From Maridesulfovibrio sp. (GTDB taxonomy: Bacteria; Desulfobacterota; Desulfovibrionia; Desulfovibrionales; Desulfovibrionaceae), in assembly GCF_963678865.1 (NCBI RefSeq), contig NZ_OY787459.1:214501-278500 (forward strand): DNA of 64,000 nucleotides. The letters are read 5' to 3'. The position numbers were made by a program, and so were the translations under genes. The stretch's first letter is position 1. Each line of letters begins with the position of its first letter. This document shows positions 53,350 to 61,973 of the stretch, piece by piece. The notes beneath the pieces are model-generated. The model ran no database searches. It was not told the origin of the DNA and saw only the letters and a list, made by a program, of their open reading frames with translations.

Positions 53350-54090
53350 TTATAAACCAAGGGATGCCAACAGATCGTCAACATCTCCCTGATCGGCTTT
53401 TTCAGTGGGCCCCTGCAGTTCGCTCATTTTGTTTTCAGTTTCCTGATCAAGCTGCGCAAGAGATTTTTCAGGAGCCTCTTCGCGGGCTTTGATTTTAAGT
53501 CCGGTGGACATGTAAAGGTCGAGAACGATTTTTTCAACGCTTTTGATGGTATCAATGATGATTTTGATACGCTGGCCAGTCAAATCCTGAAAGGATAGTG
53601 TTGTCATGATGGTCATGATATCCTGACCCAGAGTGTCGTTGATGTTGGACAGTTCAACTCTTTGTTCTTTTTTTACGCCCCCGGACTCAAAAGCCTTGAT
53701 GATTTTTGCAAGGGCACTCTGGGTTTCCTGTGTCTTTTCAAGAATATCCATAATGTCCTGTGTGGCTTTTTCTGTGGTGCGCATAATGGCATCGAGCTGG
53801 TCGGATGCTTCATTAAAAAGCTGATCCGGGTCTGAATCAACGCAGACAACGGTTTCAGAAGCACTTGCAGGGCCTTTTTTGGCCTTGGCTACTTCCTGAT
53901 AAATGTCCCGAAGACCGTTTTGCAGGTCAATATTGATGCGACGGTAGAATTCGCCTTCCAGAAGAGTTTGGGACATGCTCTTGGAAATTTCCTTCTGCAC
54001 TGCATCCGCAATGCTTTCCTTAAGGCTTTTGCTAAGGTCATCGGAAACCTTTTCCATCATCTCCCGCACTATCTGATCATCATGAATCAC
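53350..54090 (-). CDS. cheZ: Chemotaxis phosphatase CheZ
   Basis: 246 residues from a GTG start with AAGGAG upstream. A long helical hairpin contains the CheZ core LSFQDLTGQRIKIIIDTI near 161-178, where the Gln-Asp of SFQDLTG supply catalysis. After a linker the C-terminus QGDVDDLLASLGL is the classic amphipathic CheY-binding peptide. It removes phosphate from CheY-P. It is longer than E. coli CheZ (214), with extra N-terminal helices. No other chemotaxis gene is adjacent; a PilZ-like gene lies directly upstream. Confidence 0.93.
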   Translation of the reverse strand: MIHDDQIVREMMEKVSDDLSKSLKESIADAVQKEISKSMSQTLLEGEFYRRINIDLQNGLRDIYQEVAKAKKGPASASETVVCVDSDPDQLFNEASDQLDAIMRTTEKATQDIMDILEKTQETQSALAKIIKAFESGGVKKEQRVELSNINDTLGQDIMTIMTTLSFQDLTGQRIKIIIDTIKSVEKIVLDLYMSTGLKIKAREEAPEKSLAQLDQETENKMSELQGPTEKADQGDVDDLLASLGL

Positions 54091-54129
54091 TGCGTTCTCC
54101 TTCGCGTTGATATATTAATTTTGCAGGGG

Positions 54130-54642
54130 CTATCCCAGCTTCTCAGTCCTTATAAGTTCCCGTTGTTCACTGAAAACAAACTGGATGATGGATTCCAGAT
54201 CGTGTTCCCGGATTTTTTCAAATGTCATAACCCAGTACCCGGCTTTTTTTGCGGCTTTGACATTTCCTTTGGCTCCGGCCAGACGTAAGGGAATCTGCTG
54301 AATTTCCATTACAACTTCCATAATGCCGGGGCGTATGTTGTCTTCAGAACGAAAGGTCATTCCGTTGCCGGAAATCTTCATAATTTCAAGGTTAATGGGG
54401 AAATCCTGCTTGAGGTCTTTTTTGCTTTGTATTCCCAGAAGCTGGTCAAGTTTGCGGTCCAGCTCTGTTACATACACTTTTAACCATTCCGGAACTTTTG
54501 AATCATCAAGGTCTTCAGCCGGGTGTTTTTTCATACCCGTAAAACCACGGAAAACGGGCTGGCTGTCCAAGGAGCCTGAAAGGCGTCCGTAGCCCTTGAT
54601 TCTGGTTTTCACACTTGCGTAGTGCGGAGTATTCCGGTCCAT
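54130..54642 (-). CDS. PilZ-like domain protein
   Basis: 170 residues. The central and C-terminal part (INLEIMKISGNGMTF, GIMEVVMEIQQIPLRLAGAKGNV, WVMTFEKIREHDLESIIQFV) follows the beta-barrel and final helix of PilZ domains. The canonical RxxxR and D/NxSxxG c-di-GMP residues are only partly recognisable (KISGNG matches the second), so ligand binding is uncertain. It precedes cheZ by 39 bases in the same orientation and may couple second-messenger level to motility. Confidence 0.65.
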   Translation of the reverse strand: MDRNTPHYASVKTRIKGYGRLSGSLDSQPVFRGFTGMKKHPAEDLDDSKVPEWLKVYVTELDRKLDQLLGIQSKKDLKQDFPINLEIMKISGNGMTFRSEDNIRPGIMEVVMEIQQIPLRLAGAKGNVKAAKKAGYWVMTFEKIREHDLESIIQFVFSEQRELIRTEKLG

Positions 54643-54666
54643 GCGGATTCCTTTTTCTTGTGCTGT

Positions 54667-55095
54667 TTAATCCTGCGGATCGACTTCCATGGCCCGCACG
54701 GGACATACTTTGGTGCAGAGACCGCAGGCAGTACATTTGTCCAGATCAAAAAGTACCATGCGGGTTTCTTTATCCAGTGAAAGGGCGCCGGTGGGACACA
54801 TGGCGAGGCACATGCCGCAATGCATACAGGATTCTTCATCCCTTGCTATTTTCTGGGCTACTGGGATGAGCCGTACGCCGTTTTCTTTAAGGTAATTGAT
54901 ACCCTTATGGTAATCTTCCTCAAGACCGGTAATCTCAAGGGTCATGCTTCCTTCAAGTCTGGGGTTGATGTCAGCTTTCAGGATGTTAAAGCTGAGGTTG
55001 TAGAGTTTGCCCAGATTGCATACCACCGGGCGACCGGAAGTATTGGGAGGGAAGGAAAGGTGGATGATTTTGTTAAAATTCTTACTGTCAGTCAT
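54667..55095 (-). CDS. NIL-domain ferredoxin, two [4Fe-4S] clusters
   Basis: 142 residues. Residues 8-80 form a NIL domain (ferredoxin-like, as in the methionine importer ATPase MetN and in homocysteine-synthesis proteins of anaerobes). Then come two cluster motifs CMHCGMCLAMCP and CTACGLCTKVCP near 90-130. Stand-alone NIL-ferredoxins of anaerobes have been tied to homocysteine formation together with COG1900/MA1821-type proteins; that partner is not in the window. The operon position between a lipoprotein gene and a PilZ-like gene gives no clear clue. Confidence 0.88.
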   Translation of the reverse strand: MTDSKNFNKIIHLSFPPNTSGRPVVCNLGKLYNLSFNILKADINPRLEGSMTLEITGLEEDYHKGINYLKENGVRLIPVAQKIARDEESCMHCGMCLAMCPTGALSLDKETRMVLFDLDKCTACGLCTKVCPVRAMEVDPQD

Positions 55096-55113
55096 TGTCT
55101 TTATCCAGTTAAA

Positions 55114-56037
55114 TTATTTTAAGTTTTTTATAATGCTTTTGGCGCGTTTTGCTTCAGCGGAATCCGGGGACTTTTTGATCAGGTCCTCAAGAATATAACG
55201 CCCTGATTTGGTTTTACCCAGTTTGATCAGGCAGAGTCCTTGCTTAAGCAGTGCCGGTCTGTATTTATTGCTCTTGGAATATTTGGCTATAACTCCCTGA
55301 TATTTCAGGGCTGCATTAGCGTAATCCTTGAGCTGGTAGTAACATTCACCTTCCCAGAAAATAGCGTTGGGAAGAAGCTTGTGTTTAGGGAAAGTCTTTG
55401 TAAATTCAGCCATATCTCTGATGGCATCTTTATATTTACGTCCCTTGAATTCAGCGAGTCCCTTGTCGTACAGGGCCTGAGCCGGATCAGCAGATTCTGC
55501 TTTTTGGGGATCGGGAGCTACAACTGCTGCAATTCCGCCCACAGCTGCTGCGGTTTCAGCTACAGCTTCCTGAGTGGCTTTATTTTTGGTATTCTGAGCC
55601 TTTATCAAGCCGAGGTCAATAGCCAGTTGGCTTTCAAGGGCCATGCGCATATGTTCGACTTTTTGGGAAAGTCCTTCCAGAGTTACGGTGCTGTTGCTGT
55701 CCCCGGCATCAAGCCTGTTAACAGATTCAGACATGGTGATTATGGTGCCTTGAAGTTTGGCGACCTGCATTTTCAGGGCGTTTACTTCTGCGTACATGTT
55801 TGCCTGTTGGGTTTGAACTGGAGAGCTGGACTTCTTTATCTCTTCCCGCAGGGTAACATTATCGGCAGCTGTCTGCTGCTCGACATTGTCGATTTTTTTA
55901 TTGAGCTGGGATCTGGTCTGGCGCAGTTCCATACGTAGTTTGTCCATATCGGATGTGGTAACGCAGCCGTTAAGACCTGTAGCCAGCGGAAAGGCGATAA
56001 GAGCGGCAATGAGAGATTTCTTCATATTATTCTTCAT
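55114..56037 (-). CDS. CpoB/YbgF-like lipoprotein with TPR repeats
   Basis: 307 residues from ATG 56037, with GGGGGA upstream; an ATG 27 bases earlier is weaker. The signal peptide ends in a lipobox (ATGLNGC), so it is a lipoprotein, and lgt and lspA lie in the same gene block. A coiled-coil region follows (about 30-130), then from about 195 TPR repeats (ALYDKGLAEFKGRKYKDAIR, KYQGVIAKYSKSNKYRPALL), as in CpoB/YbgF of the Tol-Pal system, which coordinates outer-membrane constriction and PBP1B. Tol genes are not in the window. Confidence 0.82.
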   Translation of the reverse strand: MKNNMKKSLIAALIAFPLATGLNGCVTTSDMDKLRMELRQTRSQLNKKIDNVEQQTAADNVTLREEIKKSSSPVQTQQANMYAEVNALKMQVAKLQGTIITMSESVNRLDAGDSNSTVTLEGLSQKVEHMRMALESQLAIDLGLIKAQNTKNKATQEAVAETAAAVGGIAAVVAPDPQKAESADPAQALYDKGLAEFKGRKYKDAIRDMAEFTKTFPKHKLLPNAIFWEGECYYQLKDYANAALKYQGVIAKYSKSNKYRPALLKQGLCLIKLGKTKSGRYILEDLIKKSPDSAEAKRAKSIIKNLK

Positions 56038-56263
56038 TATATTTTTTCCCCCTTTTTCTGCCAAGTAGAAAGTAAGCCATGCAGCCTAAAAATGGAATAA
56101 AGATCGAGAGCTGAATCCAGCCGACCTTTTCCATGTTTGACGGGAATTCCCTGTTGAATGCATCCCATATGGCGAAAAGTGTCAAGACCGCAAAAAGACC
56201 GACACTGCCGAGGATGATGAGCCAGGTTTCCATGGGAAGATTGGGAATTGCTCCGAAGAACAT
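56027..56263 (-). CDS. Small PLDc_N-type membrane protein
   Basis: 78 residues, AAGGAG seven bases before ATG 56263. Two membrane helices (WLIILGSVGLFAVLTLFAIW and IQLSIFIPFLGCMAYFLLG) end in GRKRGKK, the pattern of the PLDc_N domain seen at the start of cardiolipin synthases and as stand-alone small proteins. No catalytic HKD motif exists, so it is not an enzyme by itself. Its stop overlaps the start of the lipoprotein gene, and its ATG overlaps the lgt stop (TAATG), giving a tightly packed operon. Confidence 0.8.
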   Translation of the reverse strand: MFFGAIPNLPMETWLIILGSVGLFAVLTLFAIWDAFNREFPSNMEKVGWIQLSIFIPFLGCMAYFLLGRKRGKKYNEE

Positions 56264-57018
56264 TAGGTGCTCCTTTTTTTATATATTGATAACAGGTATA
56301 TACCAATTGCGAAAAAGACAAGTGTTATGAATTGGGTCATGGACAATGGACCGAGTTCGCCCCGGTAATCAGCCCTGAAAAATTCAATAATAAATCTGAA
56401 CGCAGAAAACAACACAAGGAATAGACCTGTGATTCGGCCTTCTGTTTGCAGTTTGTTTCCCACGGCTAGTAAAATAAGAAATGTAATCAGTCCGGCAAGG
56501 GAGTGATACAGCTGGGTAGGATGCAGGGGCTGGAAAAGCGGCGCAAGGGATGAGGTGTTTTTGAAAGTCACAGCCCATGGCAGATCACTCGGTTTACCGT
56601 AACAACAGCCGGCAAAGAAACAGCCCAGCCGGCCCACGGCCTGTCCCAGAGCGATTCCCGGAGCAAAACAGTCCATCCAATCCAGAAGCGGCTGCTGTTT
56701 GGAACGCAGGTAGAGCAACCCGGCCAGTGAACCGAAAATTATGGCACCGGAAAAAACCAGTCCCCCCTGCCAGATATAGAATATTTTGAGCAGGTTTCCA
56801 GTGAATTCCTGGGGATACAGTCCGATATAAAGAGCCCTTGCTCCGATAATACCGCTGAGAATTGCGATTATTCCGGTGGCTGGAGCCAGTTTGTAATCCA
56901 GTTCCCAAAGTCTTGCAGCGCGCATGGTCCAGCCCATAGCCAGCAGGCATCCGGCAGTCAGGTACACACTGTAAGCGTAAATATTTACAGAACCTATGCT
57001 GAACAGGATCGGATTCAT
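56263..57018 (-). CDS. lgt: Prolipoprotein diacylglyceryl transferase
   Basis: 251 residues with about seven membrane helices. It transfers diacylglycerol from phosphatidylglycerol to the lipobox Cys. The signature GRLGCFFAGCCYG near 128-140 and HPTQLYHSLAG near 165 include the conserved Arg and His region. It overlaps the PLDc_N gene downstream and starts one base after lspA ends, so the first two steps of lipoprotein maturation are coded together. Confidence 0.94.
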   Translation of the reverse strand: MNPILFSIGSVNIYAYSVYLTAGCLLAMGWTMRAARLWELDYKLAPATGIIAILSGIIGARALYIGLYPQEFTGNLLKIFYIWQGGLVFSGAIIFGSLAGLLYLRSKQQPLLDWMDCFAPGIALGQAVGRLGCFFAGCCYGKPSDLPWAVTFKNTSSLAPLFQPLHPTQLYHSLAGLITFLILLAVGNKLQTEGRITGLFLVLFSAFRFIIEFFRADYRGELGPLSMTQFITLVFFAIGIYLLSIYKKRST

Positions 57019-57019
57019 A

Positions 57020-57490
57020 TTACTTGTTTTTGTAAAAGGATATGATCATGGCAAAAGCGCCCAGACAGATGGCAATATCCGCTATGTTGAATGCCGGCCA
57101 ATGGTGGGAACCGAAGTAAAAATCCAGAAAATCAGTTACTTCATGGTAGAGAATCCGGTCGATCAGATTGCCGAGAGCACCACCCAGTACAAGTCCCAGT
57201 CCCACAATCTGAAATTTATCCCGCTCCTCAGCGGATTTGAGCAGCATCCCGATTGCACCGAGGGCAATAATGGTAACCACGATAAAAAAGTTGCGCTGCC
57301 ATGTAATATCGGCGCTGTTCAGGAATCCGAAGGCCGCACCTTTGTTGATTACGTGGACCAGATTAAACAATCCGGGAATAACGACTTCCGATGTCCAAAG
57401 AACCATCTTTTCCCGAACTGCAATCTTTGTGACCTGATCCAGTATCAGCGTCACTGTCGCAATTATCCCAGCTGAAAAGTACTTATTCAT
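57020..57490 (-). CDS. lspA: Lipoprotein signal peptidase (signal peptidase II)
   Basis: 156 residues from ATG 57490; an in-frame start 75 bases earlier would read through the dispersed repeat and is not credible. There are four membrane helices, with the two catalytic Asp in NLIDRI and FNIADIAI and the GGALGNLIDR signature. It removes signal peptides of diacylated prolipoproteins. It precedes lgt by one base. ileS lies upstream, the common neighbour of lspA, but with a 315-base repeat-containing gap that includes an ileS terminator. Confidence 0.94.
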   Translation of the reverse strand: MNKYFSAGIIATVTLILDQVTKIAVREKMVLWTSEVVIPGLFNLVHVINKGAAFGFLNSADITWQRNFFIVVTIIALGAIGMLLKSAEERDKFQIVGLGLVLGGALGNLIDRILYHEVTDFLDFYFGSHHWPAFNIADIAICLGAFAMIISFYKNK

Positions 57491-57503
57491 AGGAACCCTT
57501 TTG

Positions 57504-57596
57504 ATGCCTCCGGCGTCTGGGGAAGGTGAAACTCTTGCAAGAGTTTCACCTTCCCCAGCCCCCATCCCCTTCAGAACCTTTTAGTATGCTTCGCAT
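57504..57596 (+). repeat. Dispersed palindromic repeat, A-type core, upstream of lspA
   Basis: ATGCCTCCGGCGTC, then the hairpin TGGGGAAGGTGAAACTCTT / GCAAGAGTTTCACC with TTCCCCA, then GCCCCCATCCCCTTCAGAA and a tail ending ATGCTTCGCAT. The hairpin arms carry compensating changes relative to the copy at 13160, keeping the pairing. Confidence 0.8.
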
Positions 57597-57739
57597 GTAG
57601 CATGCAGATAAGTCCGTTGAATATGAAGATGGCGAAAGCCCTAATAAAAGTTTTAGGAGAGTCCAGAGAACCCTTTTCCAAAAGGGTTCTTTGGCCCCCG
57701 GAGGGACTCTCGGTAGATCCGCCGGGGGCATCTTTCTTT

Positions 57740-57777
57740 AAAAATGCCCCCGTCCTTCGGGAAGGGCGGGGGCATTT
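57740..57777 (-). terminator. Terminator of ileS
   Basis: AAATGCCCCCG and CGGGGGCATTT form an 11-bp stem closed by a TCCTTCGGGAAGG tip. On the minus strand the hairpin is followed by a short T run. It lies 28 bases after the ileS stop. Confidence 0.85.
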
Positions 57778-57805
57778 ACTTATTCAATTTACAAAGAGCT
57801 GGAGA

Positions 57806-60619
57806 TTAACCGACGAGAACTGCTGCGCAGCGCGGGCAGAGTTCGGGATGCTCAGCGTTAGTGCCGAGAGTGTCGTATCTCCAACAGCGGCTGCATTTTT
57901 CGCCTTGTGCCTTTTCAACCTTGATGGCCAGACCATCCAGTTCTTCCGGTTTGACTGCATCTTCGGGAGCTTCGGCCAGCGGAGCAATCTCAACACCGGA
58001 TACGATGAAGAATTCGCGACGCTCGATACCATCGAGAGCTTTTGCAATGTCTTCGTCGGCGAAGAGGGTGATCTTGGTATCGAGAGAGTGACCGATGACC
58101 TTTTCGCGGCGCAGAGGTTCAATTGCCTTGGTTACTTCGGTACGGACTTCCATGAGCAGTTCCCATCTTTTGCGCTCAGCATCGTCTATGGAGGGCTTGA
58201 GCAGCTCAGGACGGATGGCGAAGACGGTTTCAGCATCCCCTTTCATTTCTTCAGGCAGGTGGGAATAAGCTTCCTCTGCGGTGAAGGAAAGGATCGGTGC
58301 CATGTCCTTGAGCAGCATAAGCATGGTCTGCCAGAGCACGGTCTGCGCAGAGCGGCGCTCGAGGCTTTTCTCTCCTGAGACGTACAGTCTGTCCTTGATT
58401 ATATCGAGGTAGAAGGAAGAGAGCTCCGTGGTGCAGAGATTGTGCAGGGTATGGTAAACCTTGTGGAATTCAAAGTTAGTGTACGCCTTCTGGATTACCT
58501 CATGCTGGCGGTTGACCATATCAAGTGCGAAATGGTCGATGGGCAGCATATCAGCCGGTGCAACTGCATCAGTTTCGGGGTTGAAGCCGTCGAGGTTGCC
58601 GAGAATGTAGCGGCAGGTGTTACGTACCCGGCGGTAGGTATCAACCATGCGGCTCAGGATTTCGTCGGAGATGCGGACATCTTCCTGATAGTTTACGGCG
58701 GAAACCCACATACGCAGGATTTCAGCACCGTGCTGGTCTATGATTTCCTGCGGCGCCATAACGTTGCCGATTGATTTGGACATTTTTCTTCCGTCTTTAT
58801 CAACTACGTAACCATGGGTAAGTACGGTCTTGTAGGGAGGCACGCCGCGGGTACCTACGGAAGCGAGTAGGGAGCTGTGGAACCAGCCTCTGTGCTGGTC
58901 GGAACCTTCGAGGTACAGATCAGCGGGGAAGCGGTGTTCCTTGCGTTTTTCAACAACAGCAGCGTAACTGGTACCGGAATCGAACCATACGTCGAGAATG
59001 TCGTCTTCTTTGGCCCAGTGGGTGCCTCCGCATTTGGGGCATTTCAGGCCTTCGGGAACGATTTCTTCCATCGGTTTCTCAAACCAGTAGTCGCAGCCGC
59101 GTTCATGCTTTTCAAATTCGTCTACTATAGAGAAAACCCATTCGGGGTCATTATAGACCTCGTCGCAGTCCTCGCAGATCAGTGCGATGATGGGGACACC
59201 CCAGTTGCGCTGACGGGAAATACACCAGTCAGGACGGTTTTCAACCATGCTGTAGATGCGGTTTTCACCCCATGCAGGAATCCAGTCAACATCATCTTTA
59301 ATGGCTTTGAGTGCCTTGGAGCGCAGGTCATTTTCTTCCATTCCGATGAACCACTGAGTGGTTGCGCGGAAGATGACAGGCTCTTTGCAGCGCCAGCAGT
59401 GGGGGTAGGAGTGGGTGATCTTCTCCTGCGCCAGCAGGTTGCCAACCTCTTCCAGTTTTTCGATGACTTTAGGGTTGGCTTCCCAAACATTCATACCGGC
59501 GAAGAATTCTACTTCCTTAAGGAACACACCGCTGTTGTTCATGGGGGAGTAAATTTCCAAACCATTCTTGAGGCCGGTTTCAAAGTCCTCGCGACCATGG
59601 CCGGGAGCGGTGTGAACACAGCCGGTACCGGAGTCGAGAGTTACGTAATCGGCCAGTACAATGGGAGATTCGCGGTCATAGAAGGGGTGCTTGGCTACTG
59701 CGCCTTCGAGTTTGGCACCTTCAACGGTAGCCAGAACATTCCAGCTTTCCCAGCCGAAGGATTCGGCACAGACGGGCAGCAGTCTTTCAGCGAGGATGTA
59801 AATATCGCCGTTAACTTCGGTAACAGCATATTCAAAATCAGGATGAACAGCCACAGCCCCGTTATCGGGAATGGTCCAGGGAGTGGTGGTCCAGATGCAT
59901 ACGTAGGTGCGGGAAAGGTCCACTTTGGAGGCAACATCTTCTGGAAGTGCTTTCAGAACTTTTTCATCGTTAAGGGGAAAGCGTACATAGATGGAAGGAG
60001 AAGTGTGATCTTCGTATTCAACTTCCGCTTCAGCCAGAGCTGTACGGCAGTCGCAGCACCAGTGGATGGGCTTCTTACCGCGGATAACTGAGCCTTTTTC
60101 CATGAAACGGCCCAATTCTCGGGCAGTTGCAGCCTCGTATTCCGGTTTCATGGTCAGATAAGGATCTTCCCAGTTACCGAGCACACCCAGACGCTTGAAT
60201 TCCTTCCGCTGGATATCAACGAATTTTGCTGCGTATTCGCGGCAGAGTTTGCGGATAACAGTGGTGGGAAGCTCTTTTTTCTTTTTCTTAAGTTCCTGCT
60301 CTACTTTGTGCTCAATGGGCAGCCCGTGGCAATCCCAGCCGGGAACATATTCGGCCTTCATACCTTGAAGGTTGCGGGATTTTACAATGATGTCCTTAAG
60401 GACTTTGTTCATGGCTGTGCCCATGTGAATGTGTCCGTTAGCGTACGGGGGGCCGTCGTGCAGGACGTATTTGTCAGCATCGGCATTGGCTTCGACCATC
60501 TTGTCGTAGACGGACATTTCCTCCCAGCGCTTAAGCATTTCGGGCTCACGCTGTTTGAGGTTGGCCTTCATGGGAAATTTTGTCTTGGGCAGACACAGGG
60601 TCTTTTTATAATCGCTCAT
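57806..60619 (-). CDS. ileS: Isoleucyl-tRNA synthetase
   Basis: 937 residues. Class I signatures are [10 protein letters not shown] (HIGH) near 58-67 and KMSKSIGN near 607. The [10 protein letters not shown] segment and the editing domain ([12 protein letters not shown]) are present. A C-terminal zinc finger CSRCWRY...CPRC lies near 910-933, as in the bacterial (mupirocin-sensitive type) branch. GGAGG precedes the ATG by 12 bases. The upstream region has no T-box. It is followed on the same strand by lspA after a terminator. Confidence 0.97.
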   Translation of the reverse strand: MSDYKKTLCLPKTKFPMKANLKQREPEMLKRWEEMSVYDKMVEANADADKYVLHDGPPYANGHIHMGTAMNKVLKDIIVKSRNLQGMKAEYVPGWDCHGLPIEHKVEQELKKKKKELPTTVIRKLCREYAAKFVDIQRKEFKRLGVLGNWEDPYLTMKPEYEAATARELGRFMEKGSVIRGKKPIHWCCDCRTALAEAEVEYEDHTSPSIYVRFPLNDEKVLKALPEDVASKVDLSRTYVCIWTTTPWTIPDNGAVAVHPDFEYAVTEVNGDIYILAERLLPVCAESFGWESWNVLATVEGAKLEGAVAKHPFYDRESPIVLADYVTLDSGTGCVHTAPGHGREDFETGLKNGLEIYSPMNNSGVFLKEVEFFAGMNVWEANPKVIEKLEEVGNLLAQEKITHSYPHCWRCKEPVIFRATTQWFIGMEENDLRSKALKAIKDDVDWIPAWGENRIYSMVENRPDWCISRQRNWGVPIIALICEDCDEVYNDPEWVFSIVDEFEKHERGCDYWFEKPMEEIVPEGLKCPKCGGTHWAKEDDILDVWFDSGTSYAAVVEKRKEHRFPADLYLEGSDQHRGWFHSSLLASVGTRGVPPYKTVLTHGYVVDKDGRKMSKSIGNVMAPQEIIDQHGAEILRMWVSAVNYQEDVRISDEILSRMVDTYRRVRNTCRYILGNLDGFNPETDAVAPADMLPIDHFALDMVNRQHEVIQKAYTNFEFHKVYHTLHNLCTTELSSFYLDIIKDRLYVSGEKSLERRSAQTVLWQTMLMLLKDMAPILSFTAEEAYSHLPEEMKGDAETVFAIRPELLKPSIDDAERKRWELLMEVRTEVTKAIEPLRREKVIGHSLDTKITLFADEDIAKALDGIERREFFIVSGVEIAPLAEAPEDAVKPEELDGLAIKVEKAQGEKCSRCWRYDTLGTNAEHPELCPRCAAVLVG

Positions 60620-60884
60620 GACTGGAAAAGTCCTCCGGAACTCTCTTGGATATGATATTTGATTAAAGGTTGTTTTTAAGCACTTACCGCTGCCTGATAG
60701 ATGTTGTTCAAAACAAGAACTAAAGATATCAGCTTGTTATGTTGTAAATGAACAATTTTTGACAGCTTGTGGAAAAGCACACAACCATTCAGGCAAAACT
60801 TTGAAAATAAAAAAATGCTCAAAAATGAGCGGCGTCATCTTTAAACAAGGTGTGATGGAAGTCAACCCGGAGTTGCTTCATTCT

Positions 60885-61145
60885 TTATAATGAAATGAGG
60901 CCTTCAATGGTTGAAGCTTTTTGGTACATGGTCACGATTTCATCGGAGCAGGTTGCGTGGATAGTTACGGTCACACTGGTGTATTTGCCTGTCTTGGAAT
61001 CTTTTTCACTATGCTGAATACCTTCAAGCATGGATTTAAGTTCATCAAGGGATTTACCCGGAACGATGAATTTAAAGGTGTAGTCGCAGGGCCACTCGTG
61101 ATGTTCATCAAGAGTCGTCTTGAATTTATCCATAGATTGATCCAT
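60885..61145 (-). CDS. DUF493 (YbeD-like) protein
   Basis: 86 residues from ATG 61145, which has AAGGAG six bases upstream; an in-frame ATG 48 bases earlier has none. WPCDYTFKFIVPGKSLDELK and the SKTGKYTSVTVTIHATCSDE...IYxx-type ending follow the ACT-like ferredoxin fold of YbeD/DUF493, including the K.S..G.Y.S.T pattern. The function of the family is not established, and an allosteric regulatory role has been proposed for YbeD. It appears monocistronic. Confidence 0.85.
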   Translation of the reverse strand: MDQSMDKFKTTLDEHHEWPCDYTFKFIVPGKSLDELKSMLEGIQHSEKDSKTGKYTSVTVTIHATCSDEIVTMYQKASTIEGLISL

Positions 61146-61359
61146 GTTTATCTCCTTATATTTATTGTAAATATTTTTTAGTTTGTAATGCAAGAGACGG
61201 GAGCTTCAATACCTCCTCTTCGGCATTGTTGATATATGAATCGTATATGAAGCTGTCAATGGTGTTAAAATATTTTTTCTCTTATCCCTAAAGGAATTAT
61301 TACTGATGTCGATATAGCAGACAGTTGTTCCTAACTAATAAGAACGAAAGGGCTTAAAA

Positions 61360-61779
61360 ATGAGTAAAAAAAATATCCATGCAACAAATTTCCGGAAAGT
61401 TCTTGATTTGTTCAATGAAGGGCGCAGCTCTGATGCAGAAAATCTGCTTAGAATAATTCAGGAAGACTATCTTGATATGTATGAGGAAAATAAAGAATTG
61501 CGATCTCAAATTAAAGAAGTCGCCGAGATTCTTGACCTAGCTGAATGCATGGAATTTGATGGGCAGAAATACTGGATAAATGAGGAAAATGAGAAAACAG
61601 GTCCATACTGCCAGATTTGCTATGACCGTGACGGAGTCCTGATCAGGCTTCAGGAACGGTCCAAGCATTGGGAGTGCTATTCCTGCCAGAATCTGTTTGT
61701 GAAAATGCCTACCGGCAATGTTATTCATAAAAGCAGGCCCAAGAAGAACTCCAAGCCTCTGCTCAGGCTTTTCAGCTAA
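61360..61779 (+). CDS. Unknown protein with C-terminal zinc-ribbon-like cysteines
   Basis: 139 residues. The N-terminal half is helical and possibly coiled coil (DAENLLRIIQEDYLDMYEEN and following), and the C-terminal half has YCQIC and WECYSC pairs, a CxxC...CxxC zinc-ribbon pattern. The end is basic (KSRPKKNSKPLLRLF). The same layout, helix then ribbon with GPYCQIC, occurs in short proteins often found beside integrases or toxin-antitoxin genes. No such neighbour is present here. The function is unknown. GAAAGGG precedes ATG 61360. Confidence 0.65.
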   Translation: MSKKNIHATNFRKVLDLFNEGRSSDAENLLRIIQEDYLDMYEENKELRSQIKEVAEILDLAECMEFDGQKYWINEENEKTGPYCQICYDRDGVLIRLQERSKHWECYSCQNLFVKMPTGNVIHKSRPKKNSKPLLRLFS

Positions 61780-61819
61780 GTACCGGTATTCATTTTTTCA
61801 GTCCTTGATAAGAACCCTG

Positions 61820-61864
61820 AAATGGAACTGTTTACAATTGTAGGCAGTTCCATTTCTATTTTCA
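61820..61864 (+). terminator. Terminator after the zinc-ribbon gene
   Basis: AATGGAACTG (61821-61830) and CAGTTCCATT (61845-61854) form the stem, followed by TCTATTTTC. The tail is imperfect, so strength is uncertain. Confidence 0.65.
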
Positions 61865-61973
61865 GGACCAGGTAATTGTCACAAAAAAACGGTGGATGTA
61901 ATATTTAATTAGAATTATGGGAGTTACTGACTTTATAGGCATGTTGTATTGAAATAACGGAGAATCCGAAATC

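Larger units (their letters stand above)
57491..57805. other. Gap between ileS and lspA, filled by repeats and a terminator
   Basis: No gene is visible. The region holds an A-type copy of the dispersed repeat (57504-57596), a related palindromic piece with AACCCTTTTCC/AAAAGGGTT and CCCCCGGAGG (about 57640-57732), and the ileS terminator. A promoter for lspA should lie within it but is not obvious. Confidence 0.6.

Noticed and set aside
58877-60091. 404-codon plus-strand frame inside ileS
   Set aside because: It is antisense to motifs of isoleucyl-tRNA synthetase, with Phe/Val-rich low-information translation and no start signals.
60620-60884. T-box riboswitch upstream of ileS
   Set aside because: I saw neither the T-box consensus nor a specifier stem; the leader is short and AT-rich.
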